From NCBI GenBank assembly GCA_035316005.1, contig DATFXK010000316.1:1-24515 (forward strand): 24,515 bases of DNA, written 5' to 3'. The notes beneath the pieces are model-generated. The model worked only from the letters and a program-made list of their open reading frames with translations, did no database searches and had not been told where the DNA came from. Every line of letters starts with the position of its first letter. Within the stretch, counting starts at the first letter, position 1. Origin of the DNA: JALZAA01 sp035316005 (GTDB lineage Bacteria; Actinomycetota; Acidimicrobiia; IMCC26256; JACDBD01). A program made the position numbers and the translations under genes. This document shows, piece by piece, positions 8,095-16,324 of this stretch.

Positions 8095-8141
8095 TCATCC
8101 CTCCTGGGTGATTCGTGACCTGATCACCCCACCGGGGTGAT
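8095..8141. promoter_or_regulatory. Paired palindromes in the divergent region, candidate operator
   Basis: A perfect inverted repeat, ATCACCCC-acc-GGGGTGAT (8123-8141), lies next to an imperfect one, TCATCCC-tcct-GGGTGAT (8095-8112). Together they give four half-sites with the core CACCCC/GGGGTG in under 50 bases. They lie between the start of the SDR-GMC-cyd operon (8024) and GH15 (8207), where an operator for both would be expected. Related half-sites recur in the divergent region near 16400. The protein that would bind is unknown. A hairpin role in either transcript is the alternative. Confidence 0.5.
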
Positions 8142-8206
8142 GACAGGTGTCCCGGCGGAGGCGAGCATCGAGGGCGGCCAGGCGCCGCACGAGGGAGACG
8201 ACCACG

Positions 8207-10030
8207 ATGCCGGACGCTTATCCCCCCATCGCCGACCACGGCCTCATCGGCGACCTGCAGACGGCGGCGCTCGTCGCCACCGACGGCACCATCGACTGGT
8301 TCTGTTGCCCTCGGTTCGACTCGCCGAGCGTGTTCGCCTCGCTCCTCGACCACCAGAAGGGCGGCAAGTTCGAGCTGCACGCCGTCGCCGACTGCGTGAC
8401 GAAGCAGATGTACCAGCCCGACACGGCCGTCCTCATCACGCGGTTCCTCTCGGAGGAGGGCGTCGCCGAGGTCATCGACTTCATGCCGATCGAGAACCCC
8501 GCCACGGTCACCGACCATCACCGCATCGGCCGTGCCGTCCGCGGCGTCCGGGGCCAGCTGGACTTCGAGGCCCTCGTCCAGCCCCGATTCGACTACGGCC
8601 GCGAAGCGCACAAGACGACGGTCAACGGCACGAGCGCGGTGTTCGAGGCCCCGTCGCTGACCCTCCACCTCAACGGCACGATCCCGCTGCAACAGCACGG
8701 TCAGGACGTCCGTTCACGGTTCACCGTGCGCGCGGGGGACTTCACCGGCGTCGTCATCGAGTCGGCGCAGAAGAGCGAGATCGGCCACGGGGAGATGGTC
8801 AATCTGTTCTTCGATACCGTCAACTTCTGGAAGTCGTGGTTGCACCAGTCCACCTACACGGGCCGCTGGCGGGAAGCGGTCACGCGGTCGGCGATGAGCC
8901 TCAAGCTCATGACGTACGCGCCGACCGGCGGCTTGGTCGCCGCGCCGACCGCCGGGCTCCCGGAGCAGGTGGGCGGCGAGCGCAACTGGGACTACCGATA
9001 CACGTGGATCCGCGACGCGTCGTTCTCCGTGTACGCGCTTCTCGGGTTGGGATACACGGAGGAGGCGGCTCAGTTCTCGATGTGGCTCCGGAACGCGCTG
9101 GAGCAAAACGCGGCCGGCGATGGCGCCCCGCTCAACCTCATGTACCGCGTCGACGGGAGCTCCGACCTCACCGAGGAGACCCTGGACCACTTCGAGGGCT
9201 ACCGGGGCTCCGCACCGGTACGGATCGGGAACGGCGCCGCCGACCAGCTGCAGCTCGACATCTTCGGCGAGGCGATGGACTCGATCCGGTTCGTGGACCG
9301 TGCGCACTCGCCCGTCGGCGATCGCGGCTGGCAGGACATCGTGCGCATGATCGACTGGCTGTGCGAGCACTGGGACCAGCCCGACGAGGGCATCTGGGAG
9401 ACACGCGGCGGTCGCAAGGCGTTCACGTACAGCCGCGTCATGGGGTGGGTGGCCTTCGACCGCGCCATCCGGATGGCCATCGACCACGGCCGTCCCGCCG
9501 AAATCGAGCGCTGGAGGGCGGAACGGGACGAGATCTACCGCTGGATCATGACCAAGGGGTGGAACGAAGCGAAGCAGGCGTTCGTGCAGCACGACGGCAG
9601 CGATGTGCTCGACGCATCGCTGCTCCTGATGCCGCTCGTCGGCTTCGCGTCTCCGTCAGACGAGCGGTGGCTCTCGACGCTGAGCGCGATGGACAAGGTG
9701 CTCGTCTCGGACAGCCTCGTCTACCGCTATGACCCGAAGGCCTCGCCCGACGGGCTGCGCGGCTCCGAGGGCACGTTCTCTTTGTGCACGTTCTTCTACG
9801 TCGACGCACTGGCGCGCTCCGGTCGCCTTGACGAAGCGCGGATGGTCTTCGAGAAGATGCTCACGTACGCGAACCACGTCGGGCTCTTCGCAGAGGAGAT
9901 CGGCCTCACCGGTGAGCAGCTCGGCAACTTCCCGCAGGCCTTCACGCACCTGGCCCTCATCAACGCCGCGATCAATCTCGACTACCAACTGGACCACGGC
10001 GCCGGTCGCGTCAACGTCGTTTCGACGTGA
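8207..10030 (+). CDS. Glycoside hydrolase family 15 (glucoamylase/trehalase type)
   Basis: A 607-residue protein with the full bacterial GH15 layout. The N-terminal beta-sandwich domain begins with IADHGLIGD and includes the CCPRFDSPSVFA signature (33-44). The alpha/alpha barrel follows, with NWDYRYTWIRDASF (260-273), GIWE (395-398, Glu398 the likely general acid), GLFAEEIG (559-566, the likely general base) and GNFPQAFTHLALI (573-585). The family releases glucose from alpha-glucans; several actinobacterial members split trehalose. There is no signal peptide, so it probably acts on a cytoplasmic substrate such as trehalose or maltodextrin. ATG at 8207 was preferred because conserved sequence begins there and GGGAG lies 9 bases upstream. 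Its TGA overlaps the GTG of the next MFS gene. The choice between trehalase and glucoamylase is open. Confidence 0.93.
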   Translation: MPDAYPPIADHGLIGDLQTAALVATDGTIDWFCCPRFDSPSVFASLLDHQKGGKFELHAVADCVTKQMYQPDTAVLITRFLSEEGVAEVIDFMPIENPATVTDHHRIGRAVRGVRGQLDFEALVQPRFDYGREAHKTTVNGTSAVFEAPSLTLHLNGTIPLQQHGQDVRSRFTVRAGDFTGVVIESAQKSEIGHGEMVNLFFDTVNFWKSWLHQSTYTGRWREAVTRSAMSLKLMTYAPTGGLVAAPTAGLPEQVGGERNWDYRYTWIRDASFSVYALLGLGYTEEAAQFSMWLRNALEQNAAGDGAPLNLMYRVDGSSDLTEETLDHFEGYRGSAPVRIGNGAADQLQLDIFGEAMDSIRFVDRAHSPVGDRGWQDIVRMIDWLCEHWDQPDEGIWETRGGRKAFTYSRVMGWVAFDRAIRMAIDHGRPAEIERWRAERDEIYRWIMTKGWNEAKQAFVQHDGSDVLDASLLLMPLVGFASPSDERWLSTLSAMDKVLVSDSLVYRYDPKASPDGLRGSEGTFSLCTFFYVDALARSGRLDEARMVFEKMLTYANHVGLFAEEIGLTGEQLGNFPQAFTHLALINAAINLDYQLDHGAGRVNVVST

Positions 10031-11538
10031 CCGAAGCGGTCAGCCGCTCGCCCGCGGCCCTGCGCAGAGTGCTCGTGCCATTGGCGCTCGCGCAGTTCAT
10101 CTGCAGCTTCGCCGGCTCGAACATGAACGTGATGATCACCGACATCAGCCACGACCTGGATACGAGCGTGCAGGGCGTGCAGATCGCGATCACGGTCTTC
10201 CTGCTGGTGATGGCGGCGCTGATGATCCCGGGCGGCAAGCTGACCGACCGTTGGGGACGCAAGCGGTGCTTCGAGCTCGGTCTGTTCATCTACGGGATCG
10301 GCGCCCTGATGAGCGCCGCTTCGCCCGGTCTCGGCGTGCTGATCCTCGGGAACTCGATCTTCGAAGGTGTCGGCACCGCGCTGCTGATCCCGCCCGTGTA
10401 CATCCTCACGACGATGCTCTTCACGGATCTCAGGTCGCGGGCGCGGGCGTTCGGGCTGATCAGCGGGATGGGCGGGGTCGGCGCCGCCGCCGGGCCCTTG
10501 ATCGGCGGCCTCATCACCACCGCGATCAGTTGGCGTGCGGCGTTCGTCTTCCAAGCCGTCGTCATCGTCGTGATCGTCGTGCTGGGCCGCCGCATCGTCG
10601 ATCCGGTGCCGCCGGATCCGACCCATCCGTTCGACACCGTGGGAGCGATCCTCTCCGCGACCGGACTGGTCATCCTGGTGATGGGCATCCTCGCCGCCGA
10701 CAACAACCTCGCCCTGATGGGGATCCTCCTCGCCGTGGGAGCGCTCGTCCTCGTCGGGTTCTTCGTCTACGTCCGTGCCCGGGAGCGCGCCCACGAGGAG
10801 GCGCTGCTGTCGACCGCGCTCTTCCGGAACCGCACGTCCAACCTGGCTCTCGTCACGCAGAACGTCCAGTGGGCGGTGCTGTTGGGGACCTCCTTCACCG
10901 TGTCGGCCTACCTGCAGGTGGTACGCGGCTACAACGCGATCCAGACGGGGGCGATCTTCACCGCCGCTACCGCGGGCATCCTGGTCTCGTCGCTGGCGGC
11001 GGAACGGCTCGCCAAGCGGTACGAGCAGCGGACGCTGATCATGGCGGGGTTCGTCGGCACGATCGCCGGGATCGCCGTGCTGCTCGCGCTGGCGGCCGGC
11101 TCGCCCAGCGTGTGGGCCTTCGTGCCCGGGCTCCTGCTCATCGGCCTCGGCGTCGGTGTCATGCTGACGCCGTCAGTCAATGTCGTGCAGTCTGCGTTCC
11201 CTGAGAACCGTCAGGGCGAGATCAGCGGACTCTCGCGCAGCGTCTCCAACCTGGGCTCTTCAATCGGCACCGCGGTCGCCGGCACGATCCTCGTCTCGGG
11301 CCTCACGACCCACGCGTACGGCGCCGCGATGATCGTGCTGGCGGCCATTGGCGGAATCGGCCTCGTGGCCTCCGTGCTTCTGCCGCGCCAACAGGTACAC
11401 GCGACCGGACCCTTACGAGCTACGAGATCCGGGCGCGCACGTTCCGCCACCGCCATGCGAGCTCCATCAAGCCCCAGAGCACCAGAAGGACCAACCAGAA
11501 CGGCGCGCTCGCGATGGGGTTGCTCCGGAGCTTGGTGA
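10027..11538 (+). CDS. DHA2-type MFS transporter (EmrB/QacA-like, 14 helices)
   Basis: A 503-residue drug:H+ antiporter-type protein with about fourteen membrane helices. Motif A is intact after helix 2 (GGKLTDRWGRKR), and the motif-C-like glycine-rich helix is visible (GMGGVGAAAGPLIGG). GTG at 10027 overlaps the GH15 stop as GTGA, so the two are co-transcribed. The hydrophobic core ends near residue 458 (VLLPRQQVH). The last 45 residues are rich in Arg, Ser, Pro and Ala, look non-native, and are encoded antisense to the small ORF at 11420-11560. Either the original stop codon was lost or the reading frame runs on into the convergent operon. The substrate is unknown; linkage to GH15 hints at sugar or metabolite export but does not prove it. 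Confidence 0.88.
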   Translation: MTEAVSRSPAALRRVLVPLALAQFICSFAGSNMNVMITDISHDLDTSVQGVQIAITVFLLVMAALMIPGGKLTDRWGRKRCFELGLFIYGIGALMSAASPGLGVLILGNSIFEGVGTALLIPPVYILTTMLFTDLRSRARAFGLISGMGGVGAAAGPLIGGLITTAISWRAAFVFQAVVIVVIVVLGRRIVDPVPPDPTHPFDTVGAILSATGLVILVMGILAADNNLALMGILLAVGALVLVGFFVYVRARERAHEEALLSTALFRNRTSNLALVTQNVQWAVLLGTSFTVSAYLQVVRGYNAIQTGAIFTAATAGILVSSLAAERLAKRYEQRTLIMAGFVGTIAGIAVLLALAAGSPSVWAFVPGLLLIGLGVGVMLTPSVNVVQSAFPENRQGEISGLSRSVSNLGSSIGTAVAGTILVSGLTTHAYGAAMIVLAAIGGIGLVASVLLPRQQVHATGPLRATRSGRARSATAMRAPSSPRAPEGPTRTARSRWGCSGAW

Positions 11539-11560
11539 TCCTGCCTTCGTCGCGCGCCAT
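11420..11560 (-). CDS. Small one-helix membrane protein (46 residues)
   Basis: This short gene reads from ATG at 11560 to TAG at 11420-11422. It has a textbook ribosome binding site (AGGAG, 5 bases upstream, within GAGAGGAGAGG) and begins 14 bases after the stop of the upstream DHA2 exporter, so it is the last gene of that operon. The product has a charged start (MARDEGRITKLRSNP), one membrane helix (about residues 17-36, rich in Leu, Val and Trp) and a basic tail (RWRNVRARIS), predicting the C-terminus in the cytoplasm. I do not recognise the family. A small accessory subunit of the exporter is a reasonable guess. It overlaps the 3' end of the plus-strand MFS gene by 119 bases. Confidence 0.65.
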   Translation of the reverse strand: MARDEGRITKLRSNPIASAPFWLVLLVLWGLMELAWRWRNVRARIS

Positions 11561-11574
11561 CGCCTCTCCTCTCG

Positions 11575-13212
11575 CTAGCTGTGCGCTTCGACGTTAGCCG
11601 TGGATGCCCGGCCGTCGGTCGCGGTGTCTTCGTCCGCATAGCTCTCGAGCAGCCGCTTCTCCTCGTCTCTCTTCGGAAAGAAGAAGAACACGATGGCGAA
11701 GCCCAGCAGGATCGCAACGATGCCAGCGACGTAGGCCCAGTCGGCGCCGTCGACGAATGACGACTGCGCGCCGGCGATGATCTGCTTCGCGTACTGGGGT
11801 GCCACCTTGGCGATGTTCTCCGCGCCGGCGAAGGACTGCTCGAGCTGCGCCTCGGTCTTGTCATTGATCTGGTTGCCGTTCGGCGCCGCCGCGATCGCGC
11901 TGGCGACGGCCGCCGAATAGCCGGCGGTCAGGAGCGCACCGAGGATCGATTGCATGATGGCGCCGCCGAGGTCGCGCTGGAGGTCGGCCGTGCCCGAAGC
12001 CATGCCGGCGCGCTTCACCGGGACGGACCCGGTAAGCGAGTGCGACGCCGGCGTGCCGGCGAAGCCGACGCCGATGCCGACGAACGCGTACGCCAGCCCG
12101 ACTTCCCAGTACGGCGTGCCCTCGTCCCAGAGGGCGTACATCGTCAGGAAGCCCAGCAGCACGAACACGTAGCCGAGCAACAGCGTGAAGCGGGCACCGT
12201 GCGACTCGACGAGCTTCGCCGACCTGGGCGCGACGAGGACCATGAGGAAGACGGCGGGGAGGATGGCGGCGCCGGCCTGCAGCGTCGAGTAGCCGAGGAC
12301 GTTCTGCAGGAACTGCTGGCCGATGAACATTGCTGCCATGAGCGACCCGAACACGATGATGCCGGCCACTGCCGCGACCCAGAAGGTGCGGCGCGCCGCG
12401 ACGTGCAGGTCGTACAGGGGATTTCGCGCGCGACGCTGCCGGATGAAGAACGCGATCGCGGCGGCGGCCGCGATGACCCCGAGCCCGATCGCGATCGTCC
12501 CCTCGTTGGGGACGGACGCGAAGTTGATCGAGACGATGAGTGCGCCGACGAAAATCGCCGACACGACGCCGCCGAGGTTGTCGACCGGGTCGCTCGTCTC
12601 GTTGACGTGGCTCGGGACGAGCACGATCGCCAGCACGAGCGCGAGCGCGGCGAGCGGAAGTGTGACGAGGAACACCGATCCCCACCAGAAGTGCTGGAGC
12701 ATGCCGCCGGCGACGAGGGGACCGAGCGCCGACAGCCCGCCGCCGATCGCGGACCACAGGGCGATCGCCTTCGTGCGCGCCGGCCCCGCCCACAGCGCCG
12801 TGATGAGCGCGAGCGTCGTCGGGTACGCCATGCCGGCGGAGATGCCGCCCACGATGCGGGCGAAGATGAGGAAGATGTCGGATGGTGCGTACGCGGCGGC
12901 GATGGACGCGGGAATCGACAGTGAGACGCCGAGGACGAGCATCATCTTCCGCCCGTACCGGTCACCGAGGGCGCCGAGGTACAGCACCGAAGCTGCCAGG
13001 CCGAGCGAGTAGCCGACGGCGACGAGGTCGAGCGTGGTCTGCGACGAGTCGAACGCGATGCCGATGTCGGGCAGGGCGACGTTGGCGACGGCGAGGTTCA
13101 GGTTGGCAACCGCCGCGACCAGGATGAGCGCGAGGAGGACGAGCGGGGCGCGCTCAGGTGCCCGGGAGGTTTCGACGGCTGGCGCTGCCGCCGGCGCTTC
13201 GGTTCTGGCCAT
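11575..13212 (-). CDS. DHA2-type MFS exporter (EmrB/QacA-like, 14 helices)
   Basis: A 545-residue fourteen-helix antiporter. After a proline/alanine-rich N-terminal tail (1-24) come NLNLAVANVALPDI in helix 1, motif A (GALGDRYGRKMM) after helix 2, and a glycine-rich motif C helix (SAIGGGLSALGPLVAGG). A soluble loop of about 60 residues near 435-495 lies before the last helix, and the C-terminus is acidic. Proteins of this type expel drugs or metabolites using the proton gradient. The start is secure: GGAGG lies 5 bases before the ATG, which directly abuts the LuxR stop (TAGATG). Control by the neighbouring LuxR protein, in the manner of regulator-pump pairs, is likely but inferred. The substrate is unknown. 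Confidence 0.92.
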   Translation of the reverse strand: MARTEAPAAAPAVETSRAPERAPLVLLALILVAAVANLNLAVANVALPDIGIAFDSSQTTLDLVAVGYSLGLAASVLYLGALGDRYGRKMMLVLGVSLSIPASIAAAYAPSDIFLIFARIVGGISAGMAYPTTLALITALWAGPARTKAIALWSAIGGGLSALGPLVAGGMLQHFWWGSVFLVTLPLAALALVLAIVLVPSHVNETSDPVDNLGGVVSAIFVGALIVSINFASVPNEGTIAIGLGVIAAAAAIAFFIRQRRARNPLYDLHVAARRTFWVAAVAGIIVFGSLMAAMFIGQQFLQNVLGYSTLQAGAAILPAVFLMVLVAPRSAKLVESHGARFTLLLGYVFVLLGFLTMYALWDEGTPYWEVGLAYAFVGIGVGFAGTPASHSLTGSVPVKRAGMASGTADLQRDLGGAIMQSILGALLTAGYSAAVASAIAAAPNGNQINDKTEAQLEQSFAGAENIAKVAPQYAKQIIAGAQSSFVDGADWAYVAGIVAILLGFAIVFFFFPKRDEEKRLLESYADEDTATDGRASTANVEAHS

Positions 13213-15489
13213 CTACTCCTCCAACAGGCCGAGGTCGCGCGCCTGGGCGACCGCCTCCGCTCTCGAGCTGACGCCGAGCTTGCGGTAGGCCGCGATCGCC
13301 TGGGTCTTCACCGTGTTGCGGGAGACGATGAGCTCCTCGGCGATCGCCTCGAAGCTCAGGTGGGTCGGGAGGTAGCGGAGCACGCGCATCTCTGCGGGAG
13401 TCAGCGGCGTCGCGGCGAGGCCGACGGGCACCGCGGACGCGTCCGTCATGCGCTCGACCTCCCGGAGTCGCGCCGGCAGCACGCCGGGGTCGGGATATCG
13501 CGCGAGGATCCTATGCGCCTCTCGCACGAGCATCCGCGAGGTGTTGACGTCGCCGAGCAGCAGCGTGGCGCGCGCGAGTGACAGTCCGGCGTCGGCGACG
13601 AGACCGGCGCCGACTCCGGTGAGCTTCTCGAGGAGCCACAGCCCGTGCTTCGACGCGGTGCGCGCTTCGGCCGTCGCGCCCTGGCGTGCGTGAGACAGCG
13701 CCGCAGCGGCGTACACGAGCGCCATCGCCGGCCGCTCGCCGAGGACGTACCGGTCGACTTCCCGCAGAGCTCGATCGACGAGCGACGCCGCTTCGGCGAT
13801 CGCGCCCTCGTCGATGGCGAGGAGCGCCAGGTTCGACAAGCAGTGCGCATGGATCGAAGGATGGAGCGCGCCGGACAACCGGGCGCCGTCCTCCAACCGC
13901 TCCCGGGCCGGCTGCTGCTCTCCGAGGAGCCGGAGCGCGCTTCCCTCGGCGAACCGCGCGATCGGTCGGAACGGGCTGTCGCCCCGATCGAGCTCGAAGG
14001 CGAGCGCGGCGTCGTCGCGCATGCGCGCGAGCCCTTGAGTTCCCCCGAGGGCGTGCAGGAGCAGCACGGCCGATCGCACCGGCGTGCCGTCGGGCAGGAG
14101 CTCGCCGTCGCTCGGTTCGGCGAGCGACGCCCAGTGAGCGATGCTGCCGGTGTCGCCTGCGGTCAGGGACCACCACGCCGCCGCCAATGCCAACGGTGGG
14201 TGTGCCGCCACCTCGTCGGGGGAGAACGGCTCGAGCCAGCGCGTCACCGTCGCGGTCCGGCCCCGGCTCAGGTAGGCCGGCGCGTGGCGCCAGATGAGCA
14301 CGGCCATCCGGTCGATGTCGTCGGTGGCGCGGGCGTGGGCGAGCGCGCCGTCGACGTCGCCGTGCTGCTCCCACCAGACGCTGGCGCGGCCGTGCAGCGC
14401 GGCCTTGATGGAGGGATCGAGCCGATCGAGCTCGCCGCCGAGCATGTCCCGGAACAAGTGGTGGTAGCGGTACCACTCGCCGTGACGATCGAGGGGGACG
14501 AGGAAGAGGTTGGATCCCTCGATCTCGGCCAGCATCTGCGCCGAGTCGGCTCGCTGCAGCACTTCGTCGCACAACCGCGCCGAGAGGCGATCCAGCACCG
14601 ATGACCGGACCAGGAAGTCGCGAAGCTCGGTCGGGAACGCGCGCAACGCTTCGTCCCGCAGGTAGTCGGCGACGAGGCGATCGTCCCCGGCGAAGCGATC
14701 GGCCGCAACCGCAGGATCCCCGGAACCACGCAGCGCGATCGCCGCGAGATAGAGCCCGGCCGGCCAACCCTCGATCCGGAGCACGAGCGACTCGAGCGCC
14801 CGCGCGTCCAGCTCCACGCCCGCCTCCTCGAGGAGCAGACCGGCTTCCCGTTCGTTCATGGCCAGGCTGTCGGCGCCGATGCGAAGGAGGTCTCCGTTGG
14901 CGTTCATGCGGGGGAACGAGAGCGGCGGGTCGCTGCGACCGGCGAGGACGAGTTGCGAGCCGGCGGGCATGTCATCGGCGAGCCGCTCGAGCACCGCCAC
15001 CGAGCCGGGCTCGTGCAGCAGGTGGACGTCGTCGAGCACGAGCACGAACGGCAACGACCGCCGGGCGAGCACGTTGCCGAGGCGGGGCAGACGGGTGCTG
15101 ACGAGGTCCGCCTCCGACATCGCCAGGGCGGCGAACGTCTCCGCGTCGAGCGGCTCGACCGAGTCAAGGGCGAGCGCGAGGTAGACGAGCAGCGCCGACG
15201 GGTCGTTGTCCTCGGCGGTGACGGTGAGCCATGCGTAGGGACGCTCGGCCGCCACCGCCATCTGGCTCACGAGCGTGGTCTTGCCGTAGCCGGGCGGCGC
15301 GACCACGAGTGCGACCGTCGCATCACTGTCGCGGAGCCGCGCGGTCAGGTCCGGCCGAGAGACGACGCCGGCGCGAAGTTCGGGCCGGCGCAGCTTGATC
15401 TCGCTCGGGACGAAGCGAAGGACTCCCTCCAGGAGCCCCTCCTTCGAAACGCCACTTCTCGACGCAGCCGTCTCAATTCGACCTGCCAC
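13213..15489 (-). CDS. MalT-like LuxR-family ATP-dependent transcriptional activator
   Basis: About 758 residues. An NTPase domain carries Walker A GYGKTT (67-72) and Walker B LVLDD (150-154) with the WLTVTAEDND segment of MalT-type STAND ATPases. A helical/TPR-like middle (about 360-680) would sense an inducer or partner, and a LuxR helix-turn-helix fills the last 65 residues (LTPAEMRVLRYL...SRNTVKTQ...KLGVSSRAEAV). Such proteins bind ATP plus an inducer, oligomerise and activate transcription. The start is uncertain: the open frame extends to 15642 inside the SnoaL gene, but sequence resembling the family begins after GTG 15489. That GTG has no ribosome binding site but has CACGCT 7 bases upstream. 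The stop directly precedes the exporter ATG. The inducer is unknown. Confidence 0.9.
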   Translation of the reverse strand: MAGRIETAASRSGVSKEGLLEGVLRFVPSEIKLRRPELRAGVVSRPDLTARLRDSDATVALVVAPPGYGKTTLVSQMAVAAERPYAWLTVTAEDNDPSALLVYLALALDSVEPLDAETFAALAMSEADLVSTRLPRLGNVLARRSLPFVLVLDDVHLLHEPGSVAVLERLADDMPAGSQLVLAGRSDPPLSFPRMNANGDLLRIGADSLAMNEREAGLLLEEAGVELDARALESLVLRIEGWPAGLYLAAIALRGSGDPAVAADRFAGDDRLVADYLRDEALRAFPTELRDFLVRSSVLDRLSARLCDEVLQRADSAQMLAEIEGSNLFLVPLDRHGEWYRYHHLFRDMLGGELDRLDPSIKAALHGRASVWWEQHGDVDGALAHARATDDIDRMAVLIWRHAPAYLSRGRTATVTRWLEPFSPDEVAAHPPLALAAAWWSLTAGDTGSIAHWASLAEPSDGELLPDGTPVRSAVLLLHALGGTQGLARMRDDAALAFELDRGDSPFRPIARFAEGSALRLLGEQQPARERLEDGARLSGALHPSIHAHCLSNLALLAIDEGAIAEAASLVDRALREVDRYVLGERPAMALVYAAAALSHARQGATAEARTASKHGLWLLEKLTGVGAGLVADAGLSLARATLLLGDVNTSRMLVREAHRILARYPDPGVLPARLREVERMTDASAVPVGLAATPLTPAEMRVLRYLPTHLSFEAIAEELIVSRNTVKTQAIAAYRKLGVSSRAEAVAQARDLGLLEE

Positions 15490-15562
15490 TAGGGACAGCG
15501 TGACCGGTCGGAGCGCGCCAAGTAAAGGCCAGAGGTCCCTGCCGACGTGAACTCTTGGGGCG

Positions 15563-15994
15563 TTACTCGGTGGGGATGAGCTCGAGTTGCTCGAGTAGCG
15601 AAACTTCGTCCCAGTATTGGCGGAAAGCCCGAATGCGGTCACCCTCGAAGTCGGCCACGGTCACGCCGCGCAACGTGAAGCGGCCCCCGGTGGGCTCGAT
15701 CACGACATCCTCGTCGATCACGAGCGGACCGGAATGGGTCGCGGTCGCGATCCATTCCACGCACGCCTGGTCGGCGCCGACATCGAGCGGGGTCACCTCG
15801 AGGTCGATGTCGGAGAACGCCTCCTGCCGGTCCTCGAGCTCGACCGCCAGCTCGGCGGCCGACGACACCGTCATCACCGGCGACCAACCCTGCACGTCGT
15901 CCGCATACAGCTCACGCACGACCCGACTGTCGCCGGACACCGACGCCTCGATCGCCTGCACCAACACCGCTGCCCGATCGGCACTGGATCCCAT
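15563..15994 (-). CDS. SnoaL-like / NTF2-fold protein
   Basis: A 143-residue protein of the NTF2-like fold. It has an N-terminal helical pair (AAVLVQAIEA then SRVVRELYADDVQGWSP), an ester-cyclase-like middle and a C-terminal strand with ITV-type sequence (GVTVADFEGDRIRAFRQYWDE) typical of SnoaL-like polyketide-cyclase homologues. Most such proteins have no known reaction; the fold binds small hydrophobic ligands. ATG at 15994 is preferred over GTG three bases earlier because AAGGAGG at 15999-16005 lies 4 bases upstream of the ATG but only 1 from the GTG. It sits in the operon between the SHOCT protein and the LuxR activator. A ligand-binding or detoxifying role next to an exporter is plausible but unproved. 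Confidence 0.82.
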   Translation of the reverse strand: MGSSADRAAVLVQAIEASVSGDSRVVRELYADDVQGWSPVMTVSSAAELAVELEDRQEAFSDIDLEVTPLDVGADQACVEWIATATHSGPLVIDEDVVIEPTGGRFTLRGVTVADFEGDRIRAFRQYWDEVSLLEQLELIPTE

Positions 15995-15998
15995 CACG

Positions 15999-16005
15999 CC
16001 TCCTT
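15999..16005 (-). promoter_or_regulatory. Ribosome binding site deciding the SnoaL-like start
   Basis: AAGGAGG on the minus strand. The 4-base gap to ATG 15994 is workable, while a 1-base gap to GTG 15997 is not, so the protein should start one codon later than the longest frame. Confidence 0.75.
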
Positions 16006-16022
16006 GCCGGAGCGACCGACGC

Positions 16023-16319
16023 TCAAATCCCCAGGAGCTTCGACTTCGCCGCCGAGAACTCCTCGTCGCTCAACGCACCCGATTCGTGCAGCTTGGCCAG
16101 TCGCTCGAGCTCGGCGGTCGAGTCGGCCGGTGCCGGCGCGGCGGCCGCCGGCGCGGGAGCCGCGGGCGGCGCCTGCGTCTGCGCGTAGGCGGCCTGCGCC
16201 TGATCGTTGTACGCGTTCTGCTGCTGGCGCCGCTGGCCGGCCTTGTAGGCGACGGTCGCCGTCGCCGCACCCGCCGCGACCCGCATCAGCGGGCGCCGCG
16301 GCCGGAACATCAGTCCCAT
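16023..16319 (-). CDS. Small SHOCT-domain protein with membrane-like N-terminus
   Basis: A 98-residue protein. Residues 1-30 are basic then Ala/Gly-rich (RPRRPLMRVAAGAATATVAYKAG), possibly a short membrane or signal-like helix. A Gln-rich stretch (about 31-50) and a Pro/Ala-rich linker (about 50-66) lead to a C-terminal SHOCT domain (about 67-98: LERLAKLHESGALSDEEFSAAKSKLLG). ATG at 16319 is set by AGGAGG 5 bases upstream; the longer open frame to 16520 would run back across the divergent promoter region. It is the first gene of the minus-strand operon leading to SnoaL, LuxR and exporter. Its SHOCT tail resembles that of the zinc-ribbon protein at 1366-1863. Its function is unknown. Confidence 0.82.
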   Translation of the reverse strand: MGLMFRPRRPLMRVAAGAATATVAYKAGQRRQQQNAYNDQAQAAYAQTQAPPAAPAPAAAAPAPADSTAELERLAKLHESGALSDEEFSAAKSKLLGI

Positions 16320-16324
16320 CGCTG

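Noticed and set aside
13645..14604. 319-codon plus-strand frame
   Set aside because: It is antisense to the MalT-like regulator, composition-driven, with no motif.
15490..15642. Longer N-terminus for the LuxR regulator
   Set aside because: It would overlap the end of the SnoaL-like gene and gives Ser/Pro-rich sequence unlike the family.
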